Part shown: piece after piece, positions 8,316 through 15,928 of the stretch
How positions within the stretch are numbered: position 1 is the stretch's first letter
Layout: every line of letters starts with the position of its first letter
Program-made: the position numbers and the translations under genes
The notes under the pieces: generated by a model
What the model was told of the DNA's origin: nothing
Database searches by the model: none
Seen by the model: only the letters and a program-made list of their open reading frames with translations
NCBI GenBank assembly: GCA_039820405.1
Contig: JBCBQC010000088.1
Span: 1 to 26,887 of the forward strand
DNA length: 26,887 nucleotides
Origin: CALLVY01 sp937899855
GTDB taxonomy: Bacteria; Bacteroidota; Bacteroidia; Chitinophagales; Saprospiraceae
Direction of reading: 5' to 3'

Positions 8316-9623
8316 TTACTTGGTCTTTCCTTCTTCAACGGCCTCCACCAAATAGAAGTTGTCGAAGTCAAAATTTTTGTCGATCAGGCTCCGGCCCGCT
8401 TCATCCACCAAGTCGATCCCTTCGAGCACCTTCAAAAAGCGCTGGTGGGTCTCCCACTTGCTGGCCCCCACCGTGATGATGTAGAAAAAGCGGTCCTTGC
8501 CTTCGCGCAGGGGCTGAATCTGCCGCAGGTCGCGGTTGACCCCAAAATAATCCATCCCCTTCATCCAGTCGACCTCGGCGAAGGCTTCGGCTCCCCGCAG
8601 CTCGGCCACCCGACCACAACGCAGGGCGCCCGGTTCGGCATTGAGGAAGGTCACGTAGACGCAGGGGTAGGTGGGCAATTGCCGGTAGTGCTCGTAAGCC
8701 TTGAGTTCCCCCAAACTCACGTCCAGGCAGTATTCCAAGGTATCGATCCCCGTGTGGTACTCCATCACCTCCTTGACGTGGCCCCCGGGAACGCGTACCC
8801 CCAATTCGAGCAGGATGGGTTCGCCCGATTCGGAGACGATCAGCTGGGGATACACCACCGCATTTTCGATCTCCAAACAATCGTTGATGGCCTGACACTT
8901 TTCCCGCACCCGTTGTTTGGTGGCTTCGTAGTATTTCGAGGGGCATTCGTGACGCTTGGCCACCCCGAAGGCATCTTGGTTGGTCTGCCGGTCGGAGATG
9001 ATGAGGTCCTGGATTTTTCCCCGGTAGGCGGTGTACACCACGTTGATCTCCGGCCCGCTTACAAAGCGTTCGAGGATGACCTCCCCGGGGCCGTAGGACA
9101 GAAAATGGGCTTGATAGGTCTTTTCCAATGCGTCGCCATCGTAGATTTTGTACACGTTGGTCTGTCCGGCCGATTGGCTCGTTTTTAGGACCAGGGGGAA
9201 GCCGTGTTCCTCGGCAAAGGCTTTTACTTCGGCGTAGGAACGGGGTTCGCAAAAGGGCAAATCGTTCAGGCCGCGTTCGGCGAGCAATTTGCGCATTTCG
9301 ATTTTGTTGGTGGTCGCTCGAACGCCCTTATCGGAGAGGAAGACGGGCAGCCCCAATTCCCGAGTGGCGTGTAGGATGCTGTGGTGTCCCGATTCGGTGA
9401 TGAAGGAGGTGATGGCGTCCACCCCGGCTTCGCGAGCGACCGCCGTCACCTGGTCTTTGTCCTTGGTACTGGCCACCACGGGATGATCGGCCAGGGCAAA
9501 GCCCGGTGCTTCCGGGTTGTAGTCGAGCACCCAGGTCTCGTAGCCCCGTTCCCGGCAGCGCCGAATCATGCCCACTTGGTCGATCCCGCCACCGATGATG
9601 AGTACTTTTTTCCGTTGTTCCAT
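8316..9623 (-). CDS. ATP-grasp carboxylate-amine ligase
   Basis: This 435-aa protein has the three-part ATP-grasp fold (pre-ATP-grasp Rossmann part, ATP-grasp, C-terminal lid). Visible motifs are the N-terminal KVLIIGGGIDQVG, the central ATP-binding strand FPLVLKTSQSAGQTNV (near 158-173), the acidic ERFVSGPEINV, and the metal-binding region ILLELGVRVPGGHV. Family members activate a carboxylate as an acyl-phosphate and couple it to an amine. The gene lies 11 bp after the histidine phosphatase and 10 bp before pseI. Since the operon has no PseH acetyltransferase, I infer that this ligase acylates the 4-amino group of the PseC product. Alternatives are acylation of the finished sugar or of another acceptor. 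Family: sure; substrate: inference. Confidence 0.85.
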   Translation of the reverse strand: MEQRKKVLIIGGGIDQVGMIRRCRERGYETWVLDYNPEAPGFALADHPVVASTKDKDQVTAVAREAGVDAITSFITESGHHSILHATRELGLPVFLSDKGVRATTNKIEMRKLLAERGLNDLPFCEPRSYAEVKAFAEEHGFPLVLKTSQSAGQTNVYKIYDGDALEKTYQAHFLSYGPGEVILERFVSGPEINVVYTAYRGKIQDLIISDRQTNQDAFGVAKRHECPSKYYEATKQRVREKCQAINDCLEIENAVVYPQLIVSESGEPILLELGVRVPGGHVKEVMEYHTGIDTLEYCLDVSLGELKAYEHYRQLPTYPCVYVTFLNAEPGALRCGRVAELRGAEAFAEVDWMKGMDYFGVNRDLRQIQPLREGKDRFFYIITVGASKWETHQRFLKVLEGIDLVDEAGRSLIDKNFDFDNFYLVEAVEEGKTK

Positions 9624-9634
9624 AATGGTATTTT

Positions 9635-10171
9635 CTAGCCCGCTTCGAAGGTCAAAACGAGCAATTCGTTATTGGCAATTTGATAGTCATTCATCCGTCC
9701 CACATCCCCCGTCGCCGCGATGGAGCACAGTGCCCGCATCAGCCGCCCGTGGGCAAAGGCCAGCACCGTTTCCGCGCTGCGGTACTGCTCGATAAAACGC
9801 AGGAGCCGCGCCTCGAAGTCGACAATGGCTTCCCCCAAGGTAATGCTGCGGGGCCGTTCGCGCCACGCTGCCCCCAATTCCTCGATCATCTCGGCCTTGG
9901 GGCGCCCCTCGTAGGGACCAAAGTTCAACTCATTGAGCAGGGGCTCCACTCGGAAGTTGTGGATGTCGTAAGCTGCGGCGCTTTGTTGAGTTCGCTGGAG
10001 TTCGCTGGTCAGGATGTGGTCGAAGGCAAGGTCCCGAATCCGCTCCTGGTTGGCCGCGATACGGGCCCGCATGGCTGCGCTGGGGGGCAGGATGGGAATG
10101 TCCCGACTGCCTTGCAAAATGCCCCTTTGGTTCCACTCCGTGGGGAGGTGGCGAATCAAATGTAATTTCAT
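9635..10171 (-). CDS. Histidine phosphatase (phosphoglycerate-mutase superfamily)
   Basis: This 178-aa protein belongs to the branch-1 histidine phosphatases. Catalytic residues visible are R7 and H8 in IRHLPTEWN, R60 in SELQRTQ, E81 in LNELNFG and H141 in FAHGR. The usual RHG(E/Q)T motif reads RHLPT, with Leu replacing Gly. These enzymes form a phosphohistidine while hydrolysing a phosphomonoester. The start overlaps the stop of the ComA-family gene as ATGA. That coupling suggests it removes the phosphate from the phosphosulfolactate made upstream, a step done by unrelated ComB in coenzyme M synthesis. This assignment is inference. Confidence 0.85.
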   Translation of the reverse strand: MKLHLIRHLPTEWNQRGILQGSRDIPILPPSAAMRARIAANQERIRDLAFDHILTSELQRTQQSAAAYDIHNFRVEPLLNELNFGPYEGRPKAEMIEELGAAWRERPRSITLGEAIVDFEARLLRFIEQYRSAETVLAFAHGRLMRALCSIAATGDVGRMNDYQIANNELLVLTFEAG

Positions 10172-10917
10172 TGGACGTCAAAGGTTTCGCTGCGCAAGCC
10201 GAGTCGTTGGGATTCCAACAACAGCACGTCCTTTACCAACACGTTCCCCAGGTTGACGTTGGAGCCGATCAAATTGATAAAAAACATCTGCATACTGGGC
10301 TTGGGGGCTTCGAAGATGACTTTTTCGATGGGAATCTCCCGCTTGATTTCGTCGATCAGTCCCTCCCGGATTTCTCCACTCTTGCGGTAAATGCCCGCCG
10401 TGCCCGAGGCCCGTCCCTCCGTGATGACGTACTCGCAGCCCTCCTCAATCAGGGTCTTCATCTCCCGTACCCAGATGCTGGGCGCCATGACGTGGTCCAC
10501 GTCCTTCGAGCCAATCTCGGTGATGACCTTAAAATCCTTTTTAAAATCCTGGATCAAAGCCACCCGTTCTTCCAGGGTGATGTCGACCGAGCCATTGGAA
10601 ATTTCGACGTACTCGATGCCCGTGCGCTCCAAGAATCGCTTGAGCTCATCGAGCTTATTTTGACTGAAAAACTTTTCGAAGAGGGTGCCCCCCGTTTGTA
10701 CCTTGATGCCAAATTCGCGGTAAAGGGCGAGTTTATCTTTAAGGCGCGGGGTGATGTAAGACGTTCCCATGCCCAGTTTGGCCAAGTCGATGTAGGGGTG
10801 GAAGTCTTCCAGCAATATTTTCAACTGCCCCAGACTCAAAATGTCGTACACCGAAGTGATGCCCGTTTGTCGGGGTTTGGCCGTCCGCTGGGGAAGGTCG
10901 AGAAATTCAAAATTCAT
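10168..10917 (-). CDS. Phosphosulfolactate synthase (ComA family)
   Basis: This 249-aa protein matches the (2R)-phospho-3-sulfolactate synthase family, which adds sulfite to PEP and is best known from coenzyme M synthesis in methanogens. Visible family motifs are VQTGGTLFE (73-81), YVEISNGSVDI (103-113), TEIGSKD (133-139), ITEGRASGTAGIY (165-177) and the C-terminal FEAPKP with LIGSNVNLGNV (216-226). Length is typical. The gene overlaps pseG by ATGA and the histidine phosphatase by ATGA, so it is translated as part of the nonulosonic acid operon. It uses PEP, as PseI does. Placement argues for supplying a sulfolactate-like acyl group to the sugar rather than for coenzyme M. Alternatives are sulfolipid precursor supply or a shifted substrate. 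Confidence 0.88.
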   Translation of the reverse strand: MNFEFLDLPQRTAKPRQTGITSVYDILSLGQLKILLEDFHPYIDLAKLGMGTSYITPRLKDKLALYREFGIKVQTGGTLFEKFFSQNKLDELKRFLERTGIEYVEISNGSVDITLEERVALIQDFKKDFKVITEIGSKDVDHVMAPSIWVREMKTLIEEGCEYVITEGRASGTAGIYRKSGEIREGLIDEIKREIPIEKVIFEAPKPSMQMFFINLIGSNVNLGNVLVKDVLLLESQRLGLRSETFDVQ

Positions 10918-11996
10918 AGGGTATCGTTTTGCAACCAGTTTTTGATGGCCCCCACCACCCGCTGCGCACCACGGGGATTGATCCGTTGGTGAAAGCGATC
11001 CACCATGGTCTGGTGATCACCGGGGGGGCGCTTTAATATTTGTGCAATCTGAGCCGACAAGTCCTCCGGCGCTCGCTCGCGAAAGCTGCCTTCGAAATAG
11101 ATCAGGCCCTCCGCCTTCAATTTTGCCGCCGTACGGATCTCGCGGATCGAAGTGGGCAGTACCAAATTGAGGGTCTTACAACAGGCCAGCTCCCAAACCG
11201 TCAGCCCACCCGAGGTGATCGCCAGGTCCGCCTCGTACATCAAGCGGGGCATCTCCTCGGTTTGTACGTACAATTCGGCCTGGTGTTGGCTCGCGGCTAC
11301 TTGTTTTTTCAAAGCATCCAGCCCCCGGTACAAGGCCCCCACCACCGCGATGATGCGGAGGGGCACTGGGCTAGCGAGCCGATCCAAAAGCCCAAGCACG
11401 GTAGCGGTCAAATTCCACTGATCCGATCCCCCAAAAGTAAGCAATATTGTAGAGATCCGCGCCGTAGATTTGGTCCGACTGGCTTCGTAAAGGGCTTCGT
11501 AAGCCGGCTTGAGAATGACGTATTCCAAACCCAAGAGCTGACGGGTCGCCAGGGGGCAGTGGTAGACGGTGTCTAGGGCCAGGGGATTTTGGTTGTGTAG
11601 CAGGTGAACGTAAAAGGCCTCGGCATTGTGAAAGGTAATCATCAGTAGGCCCAAGCCGTAGTCCCGGAGCTTTCTCTGGTAATCCGCTCGGTAAAAGGCC
11701 TCCCGGTCGGAATCGAAGAGTAAGAGGCTACGCTGGGAGCCCAGTTGCTGCAGATAGCGGTGGAGCTGCTCCGCATCGTCGCGTTGGGTGTGGGAGAGGA
11801 CGTGAAGTCCGAAGCCCTCCCGGCGAATCCAGGCTTGCATACCGGCCGTCGTGTCGGCCACGACGTAGTCGACCGCGATTCCCCGCTCCCGCAAATGCCG
11901 TCCGAGGATGGCGCAACGCATCACGTGGCCCGTACCGATCTGTGGATTGGCATCGGCGAGGATCAAACAGCGATGGGTGGCGGAGGAATCGGTCAT
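10914..11996 (-). CDS. pseG: UDP-2,4-diacylamino-2,4,6-trideoxy-altropyranose hydrolase
   Basis: This 360-aa protein matches PseG, a GT-B-fold hydrolase that releases UDP from the diacylamino-trideoxy-altrose before condensation by PseI. The hallmark GTGHVMRC is at residues 21-28, with H24 aligning to the catalytic His of the family. The C-terminal half has TFGGSDQWN and ITSGGLTVWELACC, the UDP-binding region. The protein ends without any GNAT domain, so it is not a PseG-PseH fusion. It lies 39 bp after the methyltransferase and overlaps the ComA-family gene by 4 nt. If the 4-amino substituent is larger than acetyl, this enzyme must accept it. Confidence 0.92.
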   Translation of the reverse strand: MTDSSATHRCLILADANPQIGTGHVMRCAILGRHLRERGIAVDYVVADTTAGMQAWIRREGFGLHVLSHTQRDDAEQLHRYLQQLGSQRSLLLFDSDREAFYRADYQRKLRDYGLGLLMITFHNAEAFYVHLLHNQNPLALDTVYHCPLATRQLLGLEYVILKPAYEALYEASRTKSTARISTILLTFGGSDQWNLTATVLGLLDRLASPVPLRIIAVVGALYRGLDALKKQVAASQHQAELYVQTEEMPRLMYEADLAITSGGLTVWELACCKTLNLVLPTSIREIRTAAKLKAEGLIYFEGSFRERAPEDLSAQIAQILKRPPGDHQTMVDRFHQRINPRGAQRVVGAIKNWLQNDTL

Positions 11997-12035
11997 GGAG
12001 CAAAACTTGGTAGCGAGGCCGGGTACCAGCGGGAC

Positions 12036-12923
12036 TTACTGCAATTGTCGAAAAAATCCGGTGATATTGCGACCCATGCCCACCCCGGCCAGGCTTTCGT
12101 AAAAGGCAATGAGCGCTTCGGGCGCGTTTCGCTCGGCCAGGTGATTGTACAACCACAATCGCGACTGGTGCGCGGCCTTGCCCTTGCTCCGGTCCGCAAT
12201 GTAGTTGGTATGCGCATTGGTCAAAAACCAGTCGATCGGAAAATCACCGAGGATCTTTTCGGTCCGCCAGCCCGCCGCCTCCAGGGTCTTGGCCAGGCTG
12301 GGTGCCGTAAAATAGGCCAGGTGGTCCGGGGTTTTTACCCAAAATTCGCGGTCAATCTTGCCCTCGGCGAGCAGTTGCTCTTGCAGGCTGGAAAAATCGT
12401 TGGGGACGGTGATGCACAGCACGCTGTGGGGCTGGGCCAACTGACGACAAGTGGCCAGCAGCCGATCGACATCGGTGACGTGTTCGAGGACGTTGTCCAA
12501 CCAAATGAGGTCGTAGTGCGCACCTTCCCGCTGCAAGTCCGCCAGGTTATCGTAAATATTACCCGCCCGCATCCGATCGGCGAGGTCGGGGTTTTGCATT
12601 CGGCAGCCATAGTCGCTGTAGTCCAGCCCCAGTACCTGCCAATCGCGGTCGGCAAAGGCCTTCAGGACAAAACCTTCCCCACAGCCAATATCGAGCAAGG
12701 TCGCCTCCGCCGATGGCTTCCCCAGCAACTGCTCCGCAACGGCCGCCTTGAGGGCGATCTTGTGGTTTTTAAAACGCAATTCCTCCTCCGCGTACTGATG
12801 GCCGTAGGAGGCCTCCTCGTTCTGATAGTATTGCTGCTGATAATAAGCGCGCAATTCGGCTTCGTCGGGTTTATCGGCTACTTCGTAATAGCCATCGCGG
12901 GGGTGCTGGATGATTTTAGCCAT
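12036..12923 (-). CDS. Class I SAM-dependent methyltransferase
   Basis: This 295-aa protein has the SAM-binding motif I LLDIGCGEGFVLKAF (about 90-104), the acidic end of strand 2 (LGLDYSDYG) and IWLDNVLEHV at motif post-I/II, typical of the Methyltransf_11/23 group. A C-terminal part of about 100 residues is extra. I chose the ATG at 12923 (MAKIIQHP), which overlaps the pseF stop by 8 nt (ATGGCTAA), the same coupling seen at pseC/pseF. Its position between pseF and pseG says it acts on the sugar or its acyl group, for example O-methylating a hydroxyl of a hydroxy-acyl substituent. The acceptor cannot be read from the sequence. Confidence 0.85.
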   Translation of the reverse strand: MAKIIQHPRDGYYEVADKPDEAELRAYYQQQYYQNEEASYGHQYAEEELRFKNHKIALKAAVAEQLLGKPSAEATLLDIGCGEGFVLKAFADRDWQVLGLDYSDYGCRMQNPDLADRMRAGNIYDNLADLQREGAHYDLIWLDNVLEHVTDVDRLLATCRQLAQPHSVLCITVPNDFSSLQEQLLAEGKIDREFWVKTPDHLAYFTAPSLAKTLEAAGWRTEKILGDFPIDWFLTNAHTNYIADRSKGKAAHQSRLWLYNHLAERNAPEALIAFYESLAGVGMGRNITGFFRQLQ

Positions 12924-13611
12924 GTTGTTGAAGAATTTGGTACTTGAGTTCGGCCATTCGCCAATCCTCGGGCGTATCGATGTCGTGGGCTTCAAAATCC
13001 TGGAGGAGGAAATGCCCCGCTCGGGACGAGTAAAAACGCTTTTCGTGGCGGTAATCCGCCGTGCGGGCCCAGTAAAACTGTCCGGCATCGTGATAGGCTG
13101 GGGGCAGGTCCTGCGAACGGGTTTTGGCGTGTTCGGGCCAGTTTAGCTGGAGGTGCCCGGCCGCATCGAGCCGGAGGCTACGGAGAATGGGAAAATGGTA
13201 TTGCTGGACGCTGACGATCGTAGCAAAGTCGCCCCCCCGCAATTGCTCCAGGGCGCTGCGCAACTGCGCGGGCCGGACGAAGGGCGCCGTGGCGAACAAA
13301 CAGCAAAAGTAATCGAAAGACCGCTGGGCGGCATCGTAGTCCGCCAGCACCTCCAGCATCACGTCGCTGATGGTCGCGTGATCGTCGGAGCTGCGGGCCG
13401 AGCGCAGGCGGGGGACGCTGGCGCCGTACTGGCGCGCCACCTCGGCAATGGCCGGATCGTCGGTCGACACCATCACTTCGCTAAAGCAGCCGCTTTGTAA
13501 GGCCGTTTCGATGGAGTAGGCGATGATGGGTTTGCCCAAAAAGGGCTTGATGTTTTTGTGGGGAATGCGTTTGCTGCCCCCGCGGGCGGGAATGATCGCG
13601 AGCCTAGCCAT
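12916..13611 (-). CDS. pseF: Pseudaminic acid cytidylyltransferase
   Basis: This 231-aa protein is a CMP-sugar synthetase that would activate pseudaminic acid with CTP. The N-terminus has the nucleotide-binding loop IIPARGGSKRIPHKNIKPF, followed by GKPIIAYSIETAL, VSTDD, and a C-terminal GQFYWA segment typical of the PseF branch. The length is normal. The ATG overlaps the pseC stop by 8 nt (ATGGCTAG), and its own stop overlaps the methyltransferase start the same way. Its presence with pseI shows the operon makes a CMP-activated nonulosonic acid. Confidence 0.92.
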   Translation of the reverse strand: MARLAIIPARGGSKRIPHKNIKPFLGKPIIAYSIETALQSGCFSEVMVSTDDPAIAEVARQYGASVPRLRSARSSDDHATISDVMLEVLADYDAAQRSFDYFCCLFATAPFVRPAQLRSALEQLRGGDFATIVSVQQYHFPILRSLRLDAAGHLQLNWPEHAKTRSQDLPPAYHDAGQFYWARTADYRHEKRFYSSRAGHFLLQDFEAHDIDTPEDWRMAELKYQILQQHG

Positions 13612-14761
13612 TGAAAAATTCCATTACTTGGGCGATGACGTATTGCTGTTCTTCCTCGCTGAGGGTCGGGTACATCGGCAGGCTGAGGCAACGTTCGTAG
13701 TAGGCCTCGGCCTGCGGACAGGAAACGGGCTCCGCGCTCCGCCTGCGGTAGTAGGGTTGGGTATGAACGGGGATGTAGTGGATTTGGGCGTAGATGCCCC
13801 GGGTCCGGAGGTGATCGTAGAGGGCCTTGCGTTGGTCGGTGAGGATCACGTAGAGGTGGTAGGCGTGCCCCCCATCCGCGGGCGGGGCGATCAGCTCGAC
13901 GGGCCCAAAGTCGCCAAAGGCTTCATCGTACACCCGGGCGATGGCCCGCCGGCGCGCCAGGTTGGTGGCCGCACGCTGGAGCTGACTACTCCCCAGGGCT
14001 GCCTGGAAATCGGTGAGGCGGTAATTGTAGCCCAATTGGTGCATCTCGTAGTACCAGCCGCCATCCTGGCGCTCTAGCTGGGCGGGGTCCTTGGTGATGC
14101 CGTGGGTCCGGAGTACCAGCAGTTTTTGGTACAACTCGGGGTCGTTGGTCGTAATCATGCCGCCTTCGCCACAGGCAATGTGCTTGACCGGGTGGAAGGA
14201 AAAGATGGCCAGGTCGGCATACGCTCCGTTACCGCAGCCTTGGACCTGCCCCTGGCGATCGGTAAAGAAGCCACCCGGTGCGTGGCAGGAATCCTCCAGC
14301 AGCCACAGCCCGTATTCGTCGGCCAGCTCTCGGAAGGCCTCCAGGTCGGTGGCGTACCCCGCAAAGTCGACCGGGATGAGGCCTTGGTAGGTGCCCCGGG
14401 GGGCAGCGGCCAGGCGGCGGCGCACCGCCTCGATGTCGAGCGTGATGGTGGCGGGGTCGATGTCGCAAAAGTCGATTTCTCCCCCACAGTAGCGGATACA
14501 GTTGGCCGAAGCGGTAAAGGTGATGGGCGCGGTGATGACGCGGGATTGCGGGCCCACGCCCAGGGCCAGGGCCGACAGGTGGAGGGCGGCCGTCCCGTTG
14601 GCCACCGCCACGGCGTAGCGCGCGCCGATGTACTCGGCAAAGGCCCGCTCGAAGGCGTCGATCCGCGGCCCCTGGGTGATGAAGTCGGCCCGGAGGGCTT
14701 CGGTAACGGCGGCGATGTCGGCTTCGCTGATTTCCTGACGACCGTAAGGGATTGGGTGCAT
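13604..14761 (-). CDS. pseC: UDP-4-amino-4,6-dideoxy-N-acetyl-altrosamine transaminase
   Basis: This 385-aa protein is a PLP enzyme of the DegT/DnrJ/EryC1 family that aminates C4 of the PseB product using glutamate. Visible motifs are ANGTAALHLSAL for phosphate binding (54-65), PITFTASANC (79-88), D157 in LLEDSCHA (PLP ring nitrogen) and the Schiff-base Lys K193 in FSFHPVKHIACGEGG, a hallmark of PseC. It starts 4 bp after pseB and overlaps pseF by 8 nt. The amine it creates is normally acetylated by PseH, and no PseH is encoded in the window. Confidence 0.95.
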   Translation of the reverse strand: MHPIPYGRQEISEADIAAVTEALRADFITQGPRIDAFERAFAEYIGARYAVAVANGTAALHLSALALGVGPQSRVITAPITFTASANCIRYCGGEIDFCDIDPATITLDIEAVRRRLAAAPRGTYQGLIPVDFAGYATDLEAFRELADEYGLWLLEDSCHAPGGFFTDRQGQVQGCGNGAYADLAIFSFHPVKHIACGEGGMITTNDPELYQKLLVLRTHGITKDPAQLERQDGGWYYEMHQLGYNYRLTDFQAALGSSQLQRAATNLARRRAIARVYDEAFGDFGPVELIAPPADGGHAYHLYVILTDQRKALYDHLRTRGIYAQIHYIPVHTQPYYRRRSAEPVSCPQAEAYYERCLSLPMYPTLSEEEQQYVIAQVMEFFNG

Positions 14762-14765
14762 AGGA

Positions 14766-15788
14766 CTAGACGATTGAGAATTGGGGATCGATGTGATCGC
14801 GGATTTGCTGGCGGATTTGTTCGACGCTCAGCCATTCTTGGTTTTCTCCCGAATTGTAGCGGAAGCCCCGGGCGACGAGTTGGCCACCAAAGGCCTCGGC
14901 GTAGTCCTGGGGGGTGTAGCGGAAGGCCCCCGAGGGACAGATGGCGTAGTAGCGGTCCAATTCGACGGTGTTGAGCGAATCGGAGGTGGTAATCATTTCT
15001 TCGTGCAGTTTTTCTCCGGGCCGGATACCGATGATGCGTTGCTCGCAATCGGGCCCGACGGCGGTGGCCACGTCGGTGATGCGGTAGGAGGGGATTTTGG
15101 GGACCAAAATTTCGCCCCCCCAGGCGTGTTCCAGGGTATAGAGGACCATCTTTACCCCATCTTCGAGGGAGATGTTGAAACGGGTCATCTCGGGGTGGGT
15201 GATGGGGAGAAAACCTTCGTGGCGTTTTTGGAGAAAGAAGGGGATCACCGATCCCCGCGAGCCGATGACGTTGCCGTAGCGGACGACGGAGAAACGCAGG
15301 TCGCGCTCACCTTTCATACGGTTGGCAGCCAAGAAGAGCTTATCGGAGCAGAGTTTGGTGGCGCCGTAGAGGTTGATGGGGGCGGCGGCTTTGTCGGTCG
15401 ACAGGGCCACTACCTGCTTTACCCCACAGTCCAGGGCCGCTTCAATCACGTTTTGGGCGCCCATCACGTTGGTTTTGATGCACTCCATCGGATTGTACTC
15501 CGCGGCGGGTACCTGTTTGAGGGCGGCGGCGTGGATGATGATTTCGATGTTTTCACAGGCCCGTTTGAAGCGCTCTCCATCCCGGATATCGCCGATAAAA
15601 TAGCGGATGGCGGGGTAGCGGGAATGGGGAAAAACCTGAGCCATTTCGAACTGCTTGAGTTCGTCGCGGCTGTACACCACCAGTCGTCGGACTTGGGGAT
15701 ACTGTTCAAGGATGGTTTTAACAAACATTTTTCCGAAGGAGCCCGTACCTCCCGTGACCAAAATTGAACGACCGTTTAAATCTAGCAT
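14766..15788 (-). CDS. pseB: UDP-N-acetylglucosamine 4,6-dehydratase (inverting)
   Basis: This 340-aa protein is the first enzyme of pseudaminic acid synthesis, converting UDP-GlcNAc to UDP-2-acetamido-2,6-dideoxy-L-arabino-hexos-4-ulose with C5 inversion. It is an extended SDR with the NADP site VTGGTGSFGK (11-20). The active-site set D132, K133 and Y141 (in STDKA and YGATK) falls at the same positions as in Helicobacter FlaA1. LKQVPAAEYNPMECIKTNV is typical of PseB. I chose the ATG at 15788 (MLDLNGRS); an 18-codon upstream extension has no family similarity and would overlap the promoter. It is the first gene of the operon. Confidence 0.95.
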   Translation of the reverse strand: MLDLNGRSILVTGGTGSFGKMFVKTILEQYPQVRRLVVYSRDELKQFEMAQVFPHSRYPAIRYFIGDIRDGERFKRACENIEIIIHAAALKQVPAAEYNPMECIKTNVMGAQNVIEAALDCGVKQVVALSTDKAAAPINLYGATKLCSDKLFLAANRMKGERDLRFSVVRYGNVIGSRGSVIPFFLQKRHEGFLPITHPEMTRFNISLEDGVKMVLYTLEHAWGGEILVPKIPSYRITDVATAVGPDCEQRIIGIRPGEKLHEEMITTSDSLNTVELDRYYAICPSGAFRYTPQDYAEAFGGQLVARGFRYNSGENQEWLSVEQIRQQIRDHIDPQFSIV

Positions 15789-15839
15789 AATAGTAGTAAG
15801 AGTTATTTTTGCGGAGCGGTGTAGCACTAAAAAGCGCAC

Positions 15840-15870
15840 CAAAAGTATTAAATATTTATTTAATGCGCAA
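15840..15870 (-). promoter_or_regulatory. Bacteroidota-type promoter for the nonulosonic acid operon
   Basis: Reading the minus strand, TTG at 15870-15868 is followed by a 20-nt spacer and TACTTTTG at 15847-15840, a full match to TAnnTTTG. Transcription would start near 15834, leaving a leader of about 45 nt before pseB. This is the only good promoter I found for the 11 genes. Confidence 0.65.
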
Positions 15871-15890
15871 TTGACCCTTTTTTCGCATTT

Positions 15891-15923
15891 TTTGTAAAAG
15901 TCTTCATTTTTTTAATCACTTTC
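15891..15923 (+). promoter_or_regulatory. Possible promoter for the flippase gene
   Basis: TTTG at 15891-15894 is followed 21 nt later by TCACTTTC (15916-15923), a two-mismatch version of TAnnTTTG. It would start transcription almost at the ATG (15929). It is diverging from, and separate from, the pseB promoter. The match is weak. Confidence 0.3.
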
Positions 15924-15928
15924 GCATC

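Noticed and set aside
14762..15842. 18-codon N-terminal extension of PseB starting at 15842
   Set aside because: It overlaps the strong promoter box at 15840-15847 and places the active-site residues out of register with the family.
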